DNA of 64,000 nucleotides from Lentinula raphanica (Eukaryota > Basidiomycota > Agaricomycetes > Agaricales > Omphalotaceae): the NCBI GenBank assembly GCA_027919835.1, contig JANVFP010000010.1, forward strand, positions 496,001 through 560,000, written 5' to 3'. Under the pieces are notes generated by a model that worked only from the letters and a program-made list of their open reading frames with translations, searched no databases and had not been told where the DNA came from. Positions 54,113 to 64,000 of this stretch are shown here, piece by piece (the first letter of the stretch is position 1; each line of letters opens with the position of its first letter). The position numbers were made by a program, and so were the translations under genes.

Positions 54113-54929
54113 TCACAGATGCATCGGGTCATAAGATTGAGGGGGATAGAGTGCAGCATTCTGTGCATCGGGCAAAGGCGCATAATAAGGAAGTCTGTTC
54201 TCAAAAGCACTCGCAGGGCGTGTAGGATCCGGTGTATGGCTCCATTGCGGTGGATTCGAACTTGAATAATCTGAGGGAAAACCAGGGTATGATCTATCGA
54301 ACGTGGCTGCAGGCTGGTTCGCTACCATTCCAGCATTCGTGTTTGGGCCAGCCCAATGACCATGCATTTCAGGTGAGAAACCGAGGGGATCCAAATGTGC
54401 AGGATGGCTGGGATTTCCCATATGAGGATAGCTTGGATAGCCAACCATCTGATTCCCCATGCTGTGTTCCGTAGGGTATGTTGAATTAGGATATTGCGAA
54501 CCACCCGCGTAGGAATATCCCTGGCTGCTGAGTGGTATCTGCTCGGTTTTCACCTGTGTAGATGATCATGATTGAGTAGAATTCGGATCTGGTGACAATG
54601 CACCCACAGAACGCTCCAGTGCTGGAGTCGATGGTGGGCTCGGCTCCCCCACAGCAACGTATTCGCATATCAGCCCCTTTCTCTGACAGCGTTCGCAAGG
54701 ATTATGCGGCGGTTCCTCATTGGTCACACACTACGCCGAAGGTGCGTGTTCAGCTACGCGGGACATGCAGAAGGAATGATCGTCTACCTTGATCTTTCTC
54801 TTTTGTTACGATTTGATCAGCAGCTCAAGACATCACGAAAGCACGATTATTCACCTTCCGACAGTTTCTACACGCTATCTGTGCCCTCCTTCGTCTCGTG
54901 GCAGGGGAGTTCGCAGGAAGAGTTGACAT
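54113..54929 (-). CDS. Zn(II)2Cys6 transcription factor (small)
   Basis: Predicted nuclear DNA-binding regulator. The start at 54,929 gives MSTLPANSPATRRRRAQIAC. The six zinc cysteines are assembled from three exons: C-RN-C-RKRKIK, then CVTNEEPPHNPCERCQRKGL and ICEYV, i.e. CxxCx6Cx(10)CxxCx6C. A Pro/Ser linker and an intron starting GTGGGTGC lead to VKTEQIPLSSQGYSYAGGSQ and a long Tyr/Pro/Ser/Asn-rich low-complexity tail to YDPMHL. About 235 residues, with no fungal regulator middle-homology region. Such short Zn2Cys6 proteins are common in mushrooms, and their targets are unknown. The tail's Tyr/Pro/Gln richness is typical of activation or condensate-forming regions (inference). Confidence 0.8.
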
Positions 54930-55719
54930 GGAAAGAAAAGAAGTAGGAAAACTGGCTGGGAGTATGTACTTGGCTTATATATAAGAATAAAACGAGAATA
55001 GGAAAGCTAAATGAATCTAGAAAAGTGACGCGTCTCAAAAATCAAGATCTTTACACGTGTAGAACAGCCATAAGGATACTTATCTATCAACACCAAGAGT
55101 ACATATCGGACAACGGCCAAATTTTCCATGCCATGAAAGATGGATACCCTGGGAGTTGTCTTGACTGCAACATGAAACAAAACCTGTGCGAAGAATATAT
55201 CAACTGGCTCAACAGTCAACTGATGTGGTTTATACAGGTTCGAAACCTTCCGCGACTCAAACGGTGAGTTCGGCATGAGCTGATGATATTGATGGTTTCT
55301 GAACATTCTGTGGATAAACGGTCACGTAGGATGCTAGCCTGGCCCACAAAGATAAATCACCTTCAGACTAAAAGCTGGCCCCTCATACCCACTTACCCAC
55401 AAGCTGTACAATGAAACCGACGTGACTCCATTAGTCGTTCGGAATCGTCCACTTCGCGACCTGTGAACGATCAGATCATTCATTTATGGTATTGACGTTG
55501 ATGGATCAAAGATGGTGTAAAAGTCCGTTGAATGCTGAACAAGCGCGTTTACAAACTTGCTAGGATGAGATGGTACTGCGCATGTAACGCGTCGGATAGA
55601 CTGTATTACCGATATGATTGAACGCAGAGCACGAGTCATAACACTGGGTGTAGTAGAAATACTACCGATGCGAAATATGAGAATGGTCATAACAGGCAAT
55701 ACACATAACTGCTCACAAA
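54930..55719. other. Intergenic, about 790 bp
   Basis: Lies between the start of the Zn2Cys6 gene and the end of the proteasome gene. Short frames on both strands (for example 55,025-55,267) have no neighbouring exons or known motifs. I see nothing supportable. Confidence 0.4.
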
Positions 55720-56710
55720 TTACAATGCGAGGTAGTCGTGGACCTCTTCTTCTGTTAATTTCCTGAAGGTTGGCTTAGGCCTTCCCGTCGCTGACCCAGT
55801 ACGACCTTCTTCAATCTCTGCAGGGGTCGGGACCGTAACGACACCCAGCTCAATTGTCTTCTCTGTCATCTGCCCCTCAAATCCCTCTTTGAGTGTCAAG
55901 AGGGCGGTGTGTATTGCGTCCTCGAGGCTAATGTCGTCATTGTAACTGCGCCAAATGTCAGAGATGTTCCGAATGGAGATGATAATTCGACTCAGCGCAC
56001 CGCTTCTCCAGAAAGGTTTTAGCGTTGACCATGTTTTTTCCTATGGCACTAGCCTTCCATGCCCAGAACGATCCGGAAGGATCCACTTGGTATAAGGACG
56101 GTCCTCGAGTGATATCCCAACCAGCAACTAATAGCGAAACGCCATACGGCCGCACACCTCTAGAACGTATCGTTTCAGCTTTTTGACACATCATCGCAAT
56201 GAAGATCTGAAGTGGGACGTACCCGGATTGTGTCGCTTGTTGCATAACATTCGCAATCTCCTGAGTCAGAACGCGGGTCGGGGGATATTCACCGTACATC
56301 TTCCAATATGCCTGCGCGCTTTTCCGTGCTCTTGTGATGAGAACGCGAAAATCTGGACCCATCCCAGAGTAGACAATGCCAATATTTGGACAAACGACCG
56401 CAACTTTCTCTAACATCGAGTCATCTACCAGGATCGAGGGCGATTTCTTCTCCGTGGCGATGACTATACCGTTTGAAGCTAGAAACGAACTAGATAATGA
56501 AGTGATTGTGGAAGTGACAGAGATTGCTAACCTTTGATTCCAAGGCTGGTAGTTCCTTGAGACACAGCTGCTAAGGCATGTTCGATCTGAACAAGTTTCC
56601 CGCTCGGAGAAAAGACAGTGAGAGAATAACTGCAAAGATCGTTCTTGAGCTCCTAGGATTTGTGTGTGGACCAAGGCGAACCTGTAAGCACCACCGTCTG
56701 CACTGGCCAT
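55720..56710 (-). CDS. PRE8: 20S proteasome subunit alpha2
   Basis: Outer-ring alpha subunit of the 20S core particle. Exon 1 MASADGGAY joins after the intron at about 56,625-56,678 to [20 protein letters not shown] (proteasome alpha signature) and [13 protein letters not shown]. The next exon is [20 protein letters not shown], followed by [20 protein letters not shown] and [20 protein letters not shown]. An in-frame 60-odd-nt intron lies between ATQSG and [15 protein letters not shown]. Then [20 protein letters not shown], and a last exon from [20 protein letters not shown] to VHDYLAL. About 260 residues, as usual. The VxPFGVSLL text and SLYQVDPSG place it in the alpha2 class rather than another alpha type. 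Confidence 0.93.
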
Positions 56711-56988
56711 GATTTAGAAGATGAGAGTAATGGTGAAAGATGAAGAATTTCGAGCGACTGGTTGACGCGGCTCGACGCGCGTACTGTATGCCGTAAGCGT
56801 TCATGGTCGTACTTCAACTATTTCACGATTTCGATATTTCGAATAATACACAACATGCTACAAGATACACGAATGTACTCTCTGAGATATGAACCTTTAC
56901 AATGCCCAGGTCAAATTGATGCAGCGATAACACACAGATTTCGAGGTCAAAATGCGCTCAGAATCCAGATGATGAACCCGGTTCTTGT

Positions 56989-58014
56989 TCAATAGAAACC
57001 GACTGCGTGCAAAAGAGCATGAGGGTGTTTACTCTGCTGTACCTCCAATATTTTGTCAAAGTCTTCATCAATATCCTCAGCAGCTTCAATCTACAGATAA
57101 ATCGTTATTTTCATGTCAACAAAAAGTCATAGATTCCACCCACGGCCGAGGCGAGATCGAGTATAGCTTTTCCAGCAAGCAGTGCTTCTTCGTGATTGTC
57201 CTTGATTTCAATGTTGACGATATGAACTGGACGATTGAACTCCCCACCACGAGTCAAGAGGTCTAAGATTAGAATGAGGGACATGTCCTACTCAAGAGGA
57301 TTTCAGCTGCTCACCGTCGCATACAATATCAAAGCATCGTTCCTCGCAGGTGATAACCACATCTGCAACCGTCTTGGTGTCTTGCCAACGTTCTGGCGCG
57401 CGTTTGATTCGCCTGTTACGATCAATCATTTGCAATACTCCATTGGCTGTATATCTAAGATGAGCGAGGAATATCACGACAACATTCAGTCAGTGTGATA
57501 TGGAGAAACTGACAGTCTAGGATCTTTGGTCTGCAACTCTTCGTAAATGAGATTATACGGAGTTCCAAAATTGTAAACATTGGGCTTGTCTATTGACGGT
57601 CCAGGTAAGCGCACTGCTGAGCCTGTTCCCGAAGAAATGACACGGTATCCAGCTTTGCTAGGAAAATGTGGGAAAGAGGAGGAAGGGCGGATGGGATGGA
57701 AACGCACGCAAGCACATAGTGTCCTTCCATTGATCTGTTCTTTGTTATGCATCAATATCAAAAACAGCGCAGGCTTGATACGACGGACCCACTTGATTGC
57801 TTGCACAGACGACACAAAAGAGCGGACGAGATTTGTATGAGATTGGGTTTGGGTGTTCAGAGGATTGGTGATTGTTCTGATATTGAGAGGATGACAATGA
57901 AACTTGGGTGGTGTCGACTAATGGAGGAGTTTCAGGAGGAGCAAAAGGAACGGGTGTTGATGCTTGCGATTGGATTCTTGCAAGCCGCGGGTCGCGCGCC
58001 ATTCTAGGATCCAT
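56989..58014 (-). CDS. SSU72: RNA polymerase II CTD phosphatase Ssu72
   Basis: Removes phosphate from Ser5/Ser7 of the RNA polymerase II C-terminal domain, within the cleavage/polyadenylation machinery. The start [20 protein letters not shown] opens a disordered head. The catalytic signature CX5R is C-A-S-N-Q-N-R in [10 protein letters not shown] plus [11 protein letters not shown]; a 51-nt intron falls inside the motif, between Q and N. Further exons: [96 protein letters not shown] and [20 protein letters not shown]. The end is HAVGFY. The typical aspartate ([10 protein letters not shown]) is retained. About 260 residues, slightly extended at the N-terminus. Confidence 0.93.
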
Positions 58015-58289
58015 GATCTTTGAGAACGAATGTTAGCTTTGAATGTTAGAAAGAAAGCATTGAACTGGAGAGAATTCAGCAGTATCTAGAACATTCTTTA
58101 GTCAACATTACAACCCCGTAAGTATATGAATCAGCAGGTTGTTCATGATTCCACTCTGAATCATCATTGCACGAAAGAAACAAAATAATTTTGTAGACTC
58201 ACTTGTGATGGTTCAAGAAAAGGCTGTCGCCAAAAATAAGCGCTCAATTTAGTTCAGCTTGGATTATTACCTCCATTACATATCTTCAA

Positions 58290-59958
58290 ATGTTGGTGAG
58301 TCTAATCCATCAGCTAACTACACACAGCTTAAGCTTAGCTTACGGCTCAATTCTGCAAGTCCCTCAATGTTGGCACAGACGCTGAAGATATCGAAATCCG
58401 CCGAGAAATCACTCATCATGAACATTCCATCGCTAGTCTTCATGATGAGATGCAAACTCTCATCCGTCGTGTGCGACAATTTGAACTTCAGATCCGGAAT
58501 CACGAACAAGAGATTCGTTATCTGAAGGGAAAGATCACCTTGGCCCGTCGCCTTCCTCCCGAAATTCTCGTTTACATTTTCGAAATTTGTGCCATCGGCG
58601 GCTGGACTCGCGCCCCACTTGTTGTTTCCCAAGTATGCTCTGAATGGCGTAAAGCTGCCCAGGCTCCCTCTGTATGGTCCCAAGTATACGTTAATGTCGA
58701 CAATACCTCCGATCCATACAGGCGTACTTGGTTATGGCTCAACAAGTCAGTGAACGTTCCGATAGATATCACTATCGACATACGCAACTACGCAGGATTC
58801 ACCTTCGAAACCTTGGCTCTCTTACTATCCCAACGTACACGTTGGCGTAGCTTCGCTTTGGACTCCGTATATCTCGCTCCTGTCAACAACATTCTTGACC
58901 GATGCACAGGCGAGTTCTCGAATCTACGGACGCTTCGTGTGTCTATAGATGAGGAGTTTGGATCTACAGACGGCCTTGTGGAGGATGATGCGATGCTTCA
59001 TAATCTGGGCGCATTCAGTGCCTGTCCTTCTCTTACTTCCTATGTTATCACGCGAAACGTACCAATCCAGAGTGATATTCCTACCAATATCACTAATTTG
59101 ACCATCCACCTAAGAGGACAAAGTACGATTTCGCTTTCAATCACCACCTTACTGGATATCCTGGGCGGACTTCCGTTGCTGGAAGAATTCTCTGTATCCT
59201 TATCGCGGGCTCAATTTACGTCGTTCTCATCCAGCCTAGATACGGAACGACCTATTACTCTGCTCCCTTCGCTCAAAATCATGACACTCGTAGGCCAACC
59301 TGACCTTTTTGCTCTACTGCAAAACATCCACACTCCCACCCTCCAACACCTTCACCTGATGTCTTCGGCGGAAGCTATATCAGTCTCCCACCAATGGTCT
59401 GGTCTAACCCTCTTCCAATGGCTTACACTCGGTAACACCTCGTTGGAACTACTTGAACTCCGTGACGTTGATATCGCTCAAGATATCTTTATTGCCTGTT
59501 TCAAAATTCTCACCAAACTCAGGACTCTCAAATTACATGACAGTGAGATATCAGACGCAGTCTTCGAATCTTTACACGGTGACCAGGGTTATTGTCCTGA
59601 GCTTGCCGTGGTCGACTTGCGATGGTGTAGTGTTGTTACTGGTCGTGCTTTGGTTAGGTTTGTCCGGAGTCGGTTGAAAACCTCCGCTGCGCCGATTGAG
59701 AGCGTTACTGTTATTAGTTGCTCTTTTGTGCAGGAACAGGATATCTTGGAACTGGCCAGAAACGCCGTTTGCAGGCTCATCATAGATGGACATGACTATT
59801 GTCGTAAGTATTCTTCGTTTGCATGCAATCATTCGAGACTGAAAAATCTTGCAGGAAGTATTGGTTGTTGCGAGAATGGGAGATATAGATCTAGACTCAA
59901 GCTGAAGGGATTCATTGTTGGGATAGACGAAGAGCAAAGACGTAGATTGATAATATAG
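58290..59958 (+). CDS. F-box protein
   Basis: Predicted substrate adaptor of an SCF ubiquitin ligase. A coiled-coil start (EIRREITHHEHSIASLHDEM, QTLIRRVRQFELQIRNHEQE) precedes the F-box ARRLPPEILVYIFEICAIGG with APLVVSQVCSEWRKAAQAPS. The rest is a degenerate leucine-rich repeat-like array (FSNLRTLRVSIDEEFGS, LPLLEEFSVSLSRAQFTSF, LELLELRDVDIAQ, LAVVDLRWCSVVTGRALVR). The architecture is that of the large mushroom F-box family. The 5' exon is uncertain: ATG TTG at 58,290 followed directly by an intron (58,296-58,338) gives a clean join to LTAQFCKSLNVGTDAEDI; the ATG at 58,450 is the fallback. A 51-nt in-frame intron lies near 59,801. The target protein is unknown. Confidence 0.8.
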
Positions 59959-60320
59959 ATGTAACATAGACAATGACAATTCATATAGAGCAGAGGTAAT
60001 CCAACGGAAGTTCTACAGCTCTGACCATGACTGTTAGTCAACAAACTATGGCAAAAAGTGGTGGTGTATACACACGATCCGCCTCAAACAAGGACATCTC
60101 ACTCTGCCTCAGCGACTACAGTTCGCGAACCTTCGTGCATTACTGCTGTGCGTTCGCGAAGAAAGATTAAGTCGAAGAGAACGTTTAACTTTTGCCAAGA
60201 AAATTTGGAGACTGATATAGCACTATACACGTGACATTTGATGACGCTATCGCGTGGCAGCGCTCAGGCGTTTTCTTGAAATTCTTCCCAAAAGCCTTTC
60301 CATTTCCATCCACAAACACA
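59959..60320. other. Intergenic, UFE1 promoter
   Basis: 362 bp between two + strand genes. Contains a GTTCGCG repeat (GTTCGCGAACC at 60,121, GTTCGCGAAG at 60,151). No gene. Confidence 0.4.
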
Positions 60321-61607
60321 ATGGCCCGCAGCGACCGCACATCTGAGTTCTTGGACGCGGTGAAGACTCACAGTGGCTCAGAACAGGGCAAATCGAAAAG
60401 CCGGAATCTTCAGAAACTGAAAGATCGAAAGAAGGAAGAAACATCTATAGGAGAGGAATACCTTGCCAATGCATACACAGTTGTAAGTTTCGACCGAGTT
60501 TGAGGTCGTACCCAGAGATTATTTGCTCAGTACCCTACAGCTGAACTCCATCAACAAATTGACGCGGATGCTTTCTAGCATTCGGAAACCCTACTTGAAC
60601 ATAGACCAACGAAGCGGACCCTCACAGTACCATGAAACGAAACTCATAGACTTCAGCGAAGATGTTTCATGGTCTAACATACGGCAGCTCTCTAACGAAC
60701 AAAGAGACCAGATTGATATCCAAGCTCGGCAAATTCTGACCCGTTGTTCTGACAATATCAAACAAATGGAAGCTTCAGAAAAGAGTACGATACTTCCTCA
60801 GTATTTGACGCCTTTGACTCTACTGATTGAATACAAACAACTACTGTAGAACGTGCAGAGCATGTCTCTAACCAAGTCAACCCTCTAACACGTCTTCTTC
60901 CTGCGCGGTTGAGGAAAGACGCGTCCACCATCTCCTCGGATTTCGTTGCGGCACATCATTCGAGTATTACCTGGTACCTCAGCAGACGTCTAGCCGAGGC
61001 CAGCCAGAAACAGAAGGAGATGCAGGAAGAGCGCGTTAAACGTGAAGTGGAAAGGTCGCGGACATTAGGATCAGGCGCAGGGCTGGAGGCATTGAATATG
61101 ACTTCACAGGACACCTTTGGACCCCGGGCGTCAACGTCTAGCAGCTGGCTTGGAGACACATCATCTAGCTTCATTGCTGCAACGATTGGCGCACCAGCTA
61201 TGGACGAAACCACGCGTCAGCCTGGACCTTCGTTCCCTTTACCCGATACGGCCCCTCCTTCCGATGATGAAGATGACTTTGAGCTCTCATCATCACAGAT
61301 CCTACAGTTTGAAACTGAAAATGCGAACATCCTGCGATCAGTCCAGGAAACGCTTGATTCTGTCCACCAAGCAGAATCACGGTTGATGGAAATAAGTGCG
61401 TTACAGATGGAGTTGGTGGAGCACTTGACGAAACAGACCGAGTTGACTGATCAGCTGTACGAGGATGCTATTGCGTCAACTTCGATGGTCGAGAAGGGGA
61501 ATGTCCAGCTTCGTGAGGCTCGAAGACGATCGAAGGATAGTAGACTATTCATTCTTGTGTTTTTCATTCTGTCGAGTTTGAGCTTGCTATTCTTGCATTA
61601 TTACTAG
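60321..61607 (+). CDS. UFE1: ER t-SNARE of the syntaxin-18/Ufe1 family
   Basis: Mediates fusion of Golgi-derived COPI vesicles with the ER. Three exons (60,321-60,482, 60,541-60,784, 60,850-61,607) give 387 residues. The N-terminal part MARSDRTSEFLDAVKTHSGS is typical of the family (the F-x-x-AVK motif), followed by helices (LNSINKLTRMLSSIRKPYLN, SNEQRDQIDIQARQILTRCS). The middle is Ser/Thr/Pro-rich. The SNARE motif follows SQILQFETENANILRSVQET: LDSVHQAESRLMEISALQME, LVEHLTKQTELTDQLYEDAI, with the central glutamine in EHLTKQTE. The C-terminal anchor is LFILVFFILSSLSLLFLHYY. Complete and intact. Confidence 0.88.
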
Positions 61608-61697
61608 ATGTCTATACAAGTAGGTAGGAGTACGTGTATTGATGATACATTGGATACAAAGCACTTCTAAGGCTCTACATAAGGTCCTTGGGATGGT

Positions 61698-63089
61698 TTA
61701 ACCGAGCAAAGGAGCTTCTTCATTGAAATCTTCAATAGCCTCAGCTGCCAACTCGTCTACATCAGGCGAGACTCCTTCCAGCTTTCTGATATGATTCTGA
61801 ACGAGGGTGTATACCATCCTAAATTGTTCACATCAGACGAGGATTGGCAATGAACCAGATGGACTACATACCAGCTTGCAAGCACAGCAACAGCGATACC
61901 ACCTGGGCAAGTCCATCTTTCATTAGTTTTGACAGTGAAAGTACAGTGAAAGATGATCCTACCGCCGATCAAACAGCCGTTGAGAATCTTGGTGCCTTTA
62001 CGCAAAGTCGAAGAATGAATAAAAACTCGAGGGAAAGATGGCGCTAGAACATACTAGTATCCATTTGGTCCCTTTGATTTCCATCGGACAGAGCCGCCAT
62101 TCGAGAGCCAATGAAAGCATGCAACAAAAGCTTGGGGAACACAAAAGTCGTGGCGACCACAAACTGCCATAAGGCTACAGATTGGATGGACTGAACATCG
62201 AATTGATAAGCGAAAGACGCTGGTACAAAAGGAAAAACGAGATGTCTCACAGCAAAGAGAGAATTTGAGTAGACCCAAGGAGGGAATGGGGAGACTCGGA
62301 TTAAAATAATGAGAGGAAGCCTGTGGTCAACAACGTTGAATGATATGAAGAGTAGTAAGGAGCATTGCTATTTTACCCTTTTTCTTTCTAGAAGCGAGTC
62401 AATTTCCGAATACGAGAGAAAGAGACCAACCTACCACAACCGATTCAAGCGCCATGAATTTGGTGTTCTTCGCTGACCATTGTCGTAATCTAGATGAGAA
62501 TAGGAGCCGCAAAATACAGAATGCAGATGCAGAGCCGACGATAGAGGCGACCGCAGCTATGAAAAAACCAATTCTCCATCCATACGCAAAGCCGCACACG
62601 GTGACTGTTGTGGTATGTCCAAATAAGGGAGGGAAGGAAACCAAGACTGTGTATAGTGTGTGTGCCGTGGAATGAGTAGCGGCGACACTTGACTTGATAA
62701 AGGCATACCGATTATTGCTCCTAGAGCCAAGAACCCGAAACGTGTATGTGATAATTTGGTAGATTCATCGTACAGGGTTTGGAATATTCTCGCCGGGGTC
62801 ACGACAACGATAAAGATGACTGCATGAGGCTTTGAGTCGATTCAAATTATTTCGACGGAAGTAGAAGTGATATACGCAGAAAAACGTTTATTAACGCCCA
62901 TATGTACAACACCATCTTTCAAATGGGAGGAATGAACAAGCTATAATCAATAAGTAGAGTGAAATAGGGACTCACCTTTCCGAACGTTCCAAGCCGTCGA
63001 TAACGATGCAAAGCATGAGCAGCATAGCGCCTAGGTAGACGAAGGAGTTGTTGAAGGCGTGAATCAGACTCGGAGCTTTCGCTGGTCAT
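61698..63089 (-). CDS. TVP38: Golgi membrane protein TVP38 (VTT/SNARE-associated domain)
   Basis: Multi-pass protein of the VTT (Tvp38/TMEM41/DedA) family; relatives act as lipid scramblases. The start at 63,089 (MTSESSESDSRLQQLLRLPR) leads over an intron to TPARIFQTLYDESTKLSHTR and FGFLALGAII. The next exons contain SFPPLFGHTTTVTVCGFAYG and WRIGFFIAAVASIVGSASAF with CILRLLFSSRLRQW, the conserved G-x-x-x-G-x-A-F region of the domain. Then come LPLIILIRVSPFPPWVYSNS and LFAVRHLVFPFVPASF. The C-terminal spans are followed by MVYTLVQNHIRKLEGVSPDV and EEAPLLG, a possible sorting tail. I did not verify each small exon border between 61,850 and 62,400. It is convergent with UFE1, 90 bp away. Confidence 0.85.
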
Positions 63090-63190
63090 CGTGGATGACG
63101 AGGAGAAGGAGAAGAAGCTAGAAGAAGTGTGAGAATTACATCGGTGGCGCAGTTGCGCATGGGCGCTTATTCTTTCTACTCCCTTCTTCG

Positions 63191-64000
63191 ATGGAAAAGT
63201 ACAGCGCTTACCGGGTAACCTCCAAAAACTCTTACTCTCCTGAGATGGCTCACATTTCTCTTAGGATCCTGGAACTGGCATCCAGGTTGGCCCTCTTATT
63301 GCTCTATACAACGACCACCGACGTGTCATCTAGCCTTTCCTAACACCCGTACCCTCACCCGGTTCCCATTCTGCCATCCTCTCAATAGCCCTTTTGCCAC
63401 TTCAATATGTGGTGGCACTCCTTCGTTTAATTCTCATATTCCTTCTCGCGATTCTTTACGTCTTTGCTGCTGTGATTCTTGTAAGCATCAACTTTTCGCT
63501 TGATTAAGGTTACGCGTGCTCATGATGGACACAGGCAGCGATACCTTCTCTCAAACGCGTGATATCCTCTGCCATAGTCCGAGTAATTCTACTCTGCCTG
63601 GGATTCTTTTGGATATCACCTGAGATCGTATCAAAAAAACGAGGGTTAGTCTTTGCGCGACCGTAAATTTCCAGACGCTCACTCCCGATTCATTGTTTCA
63701 GACGAACTCAACAAACTACAGATAGCTGGAGTCCTCGTGCTGGCGATGTGATTATATCGAATTGGGCCTCATGGGTTGAGCTCCTGTGGCTTAGTTATCG
63801 GTGAGGCATGTCTGTTCTGCCTCCCTCTCTCCTTCCTTACGCGAGCTTGTATTTATAGCTTCGATCCACTCTTCCTATTACCCATACCGGAATCTGATGT
63901 CCAGGAAGCTCCTTCAGTTACTTCTTCTCCCATCTCTAGTACTCCAGGGCGCCGCTCAGCTAGGAGTAGTATGCCCGAAGTCACATCTACCAGCCGAAAA
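63191..64000 (+). CDS. Lysophospholipid acyltransferase-like protein of the Vps66 type (3' end beyond window)
   Basis: Predicted membrane acyltransferase of the PlsC/LPLAT superfamily. Exon 1 MEKYSAYR is followed by an intron and a 21-nt microexon (63,265-63,285) encoding DPGTGIQ. Another intron joins PFLTPVPSPGSHSAILSIAL. The membrane segment VALLRLILIFLLAILYVFAA is typical; after further introns come AAIPSLKRVISSAIVRVILL, LGFFWISPEIVSKKRG, and SPRAGDVIISNWASWVELLW. LSYRFDPLFLLPI leads into a Ser/Thr-rich stretch at the window edge. The expected catalytic H-x4-D segment is degenerate in this subfamily: in the usual position stands NWASWVELL. The rest lies outside. The gene is divergent from TVP38 (101 bp between starts). 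Confidence 0.75.

Overview
This is a 64-kb stretch of a filamentous fungal nuclear genome, almost certainly a mushroom-forming basidiomycete (Agaricomycetes). The genes are dense and carry many short introns (about 45-70 nt, GT-AG with a few GC-AG). The recognisable proteins are fungal: GPC1, ATG10, FAF1, COX8, UFE1, TVP38, Zn(II)2Cys6 and F-box proteins, and a Dicer. The transposon remnants and lineage-specific families are of basidiomycete type. I rebuilt gene models by hand from splice signals and protein-family conservation, so single exon borders may be off by a few bases.

Left housekeeping block (1-17,707): GPC1 (cut by the window edge), a Nudix hydrolase, a Dal5-type MFS permease, an acetoacetyl-CoA thiolase with a probable mitochondrial presequence, ATG10, ribosomal protein eS1, adenine phosphoribosyltransferase, an EDEM/MNL1 mannosidase of ER quality control, a double zinc-ribbon (autoantigen p27) protein, FAF1 and a DUF1746 membrane protein.

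Accessory island (about 17,708-42,450): six members of one paralogous family make up its core. Four (A-D) lie head to tail on the + strand at 18,718-28,732. A fifth (E, with two homopolymer frameshifts) is at 32,390-33,730. A divergent sixth (F) is on the - strand at 40,283-41,157. Each protein has three copies of a roughly 30-residue unit (a G-x-Y/F-F-A-G segment followed by N-E-F-N-x-V), separated by Pro/Ser-rich linkers. Five of the six end with a tiny last exon encoding an ...LR/IH tail. I do not recognise a described function; this is the best candidate for a new system. Mobile DNA riddles the island: a non-autonomous LTR element with 5-bp target duplications, a TIR element carrying a RecQ-like helicase fragment, a MITE with 57-bp inverted ends, a 5'-truncated LINE with a 13-bp target duplication, a copied promoter segment, and several gene fragments.

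Right block (42,454-64,000): an amino-acid permease, a Dicer whose helicase motifs are all degenerate while both RNase III domains look intact, COX8, an aldehyde dehydrogenase with one homopolymer frameshift, a Zn2Cys6 regulator, proteasome alpha2, the SSU72 CTD phosphatase, an F-box protein, the ER SNARE UFE1, TVP38, and the 5' part of a Vps66-type acyltransferase. Apart from their shared promoters these genes act independently; there is no operon or metabolic cluster.
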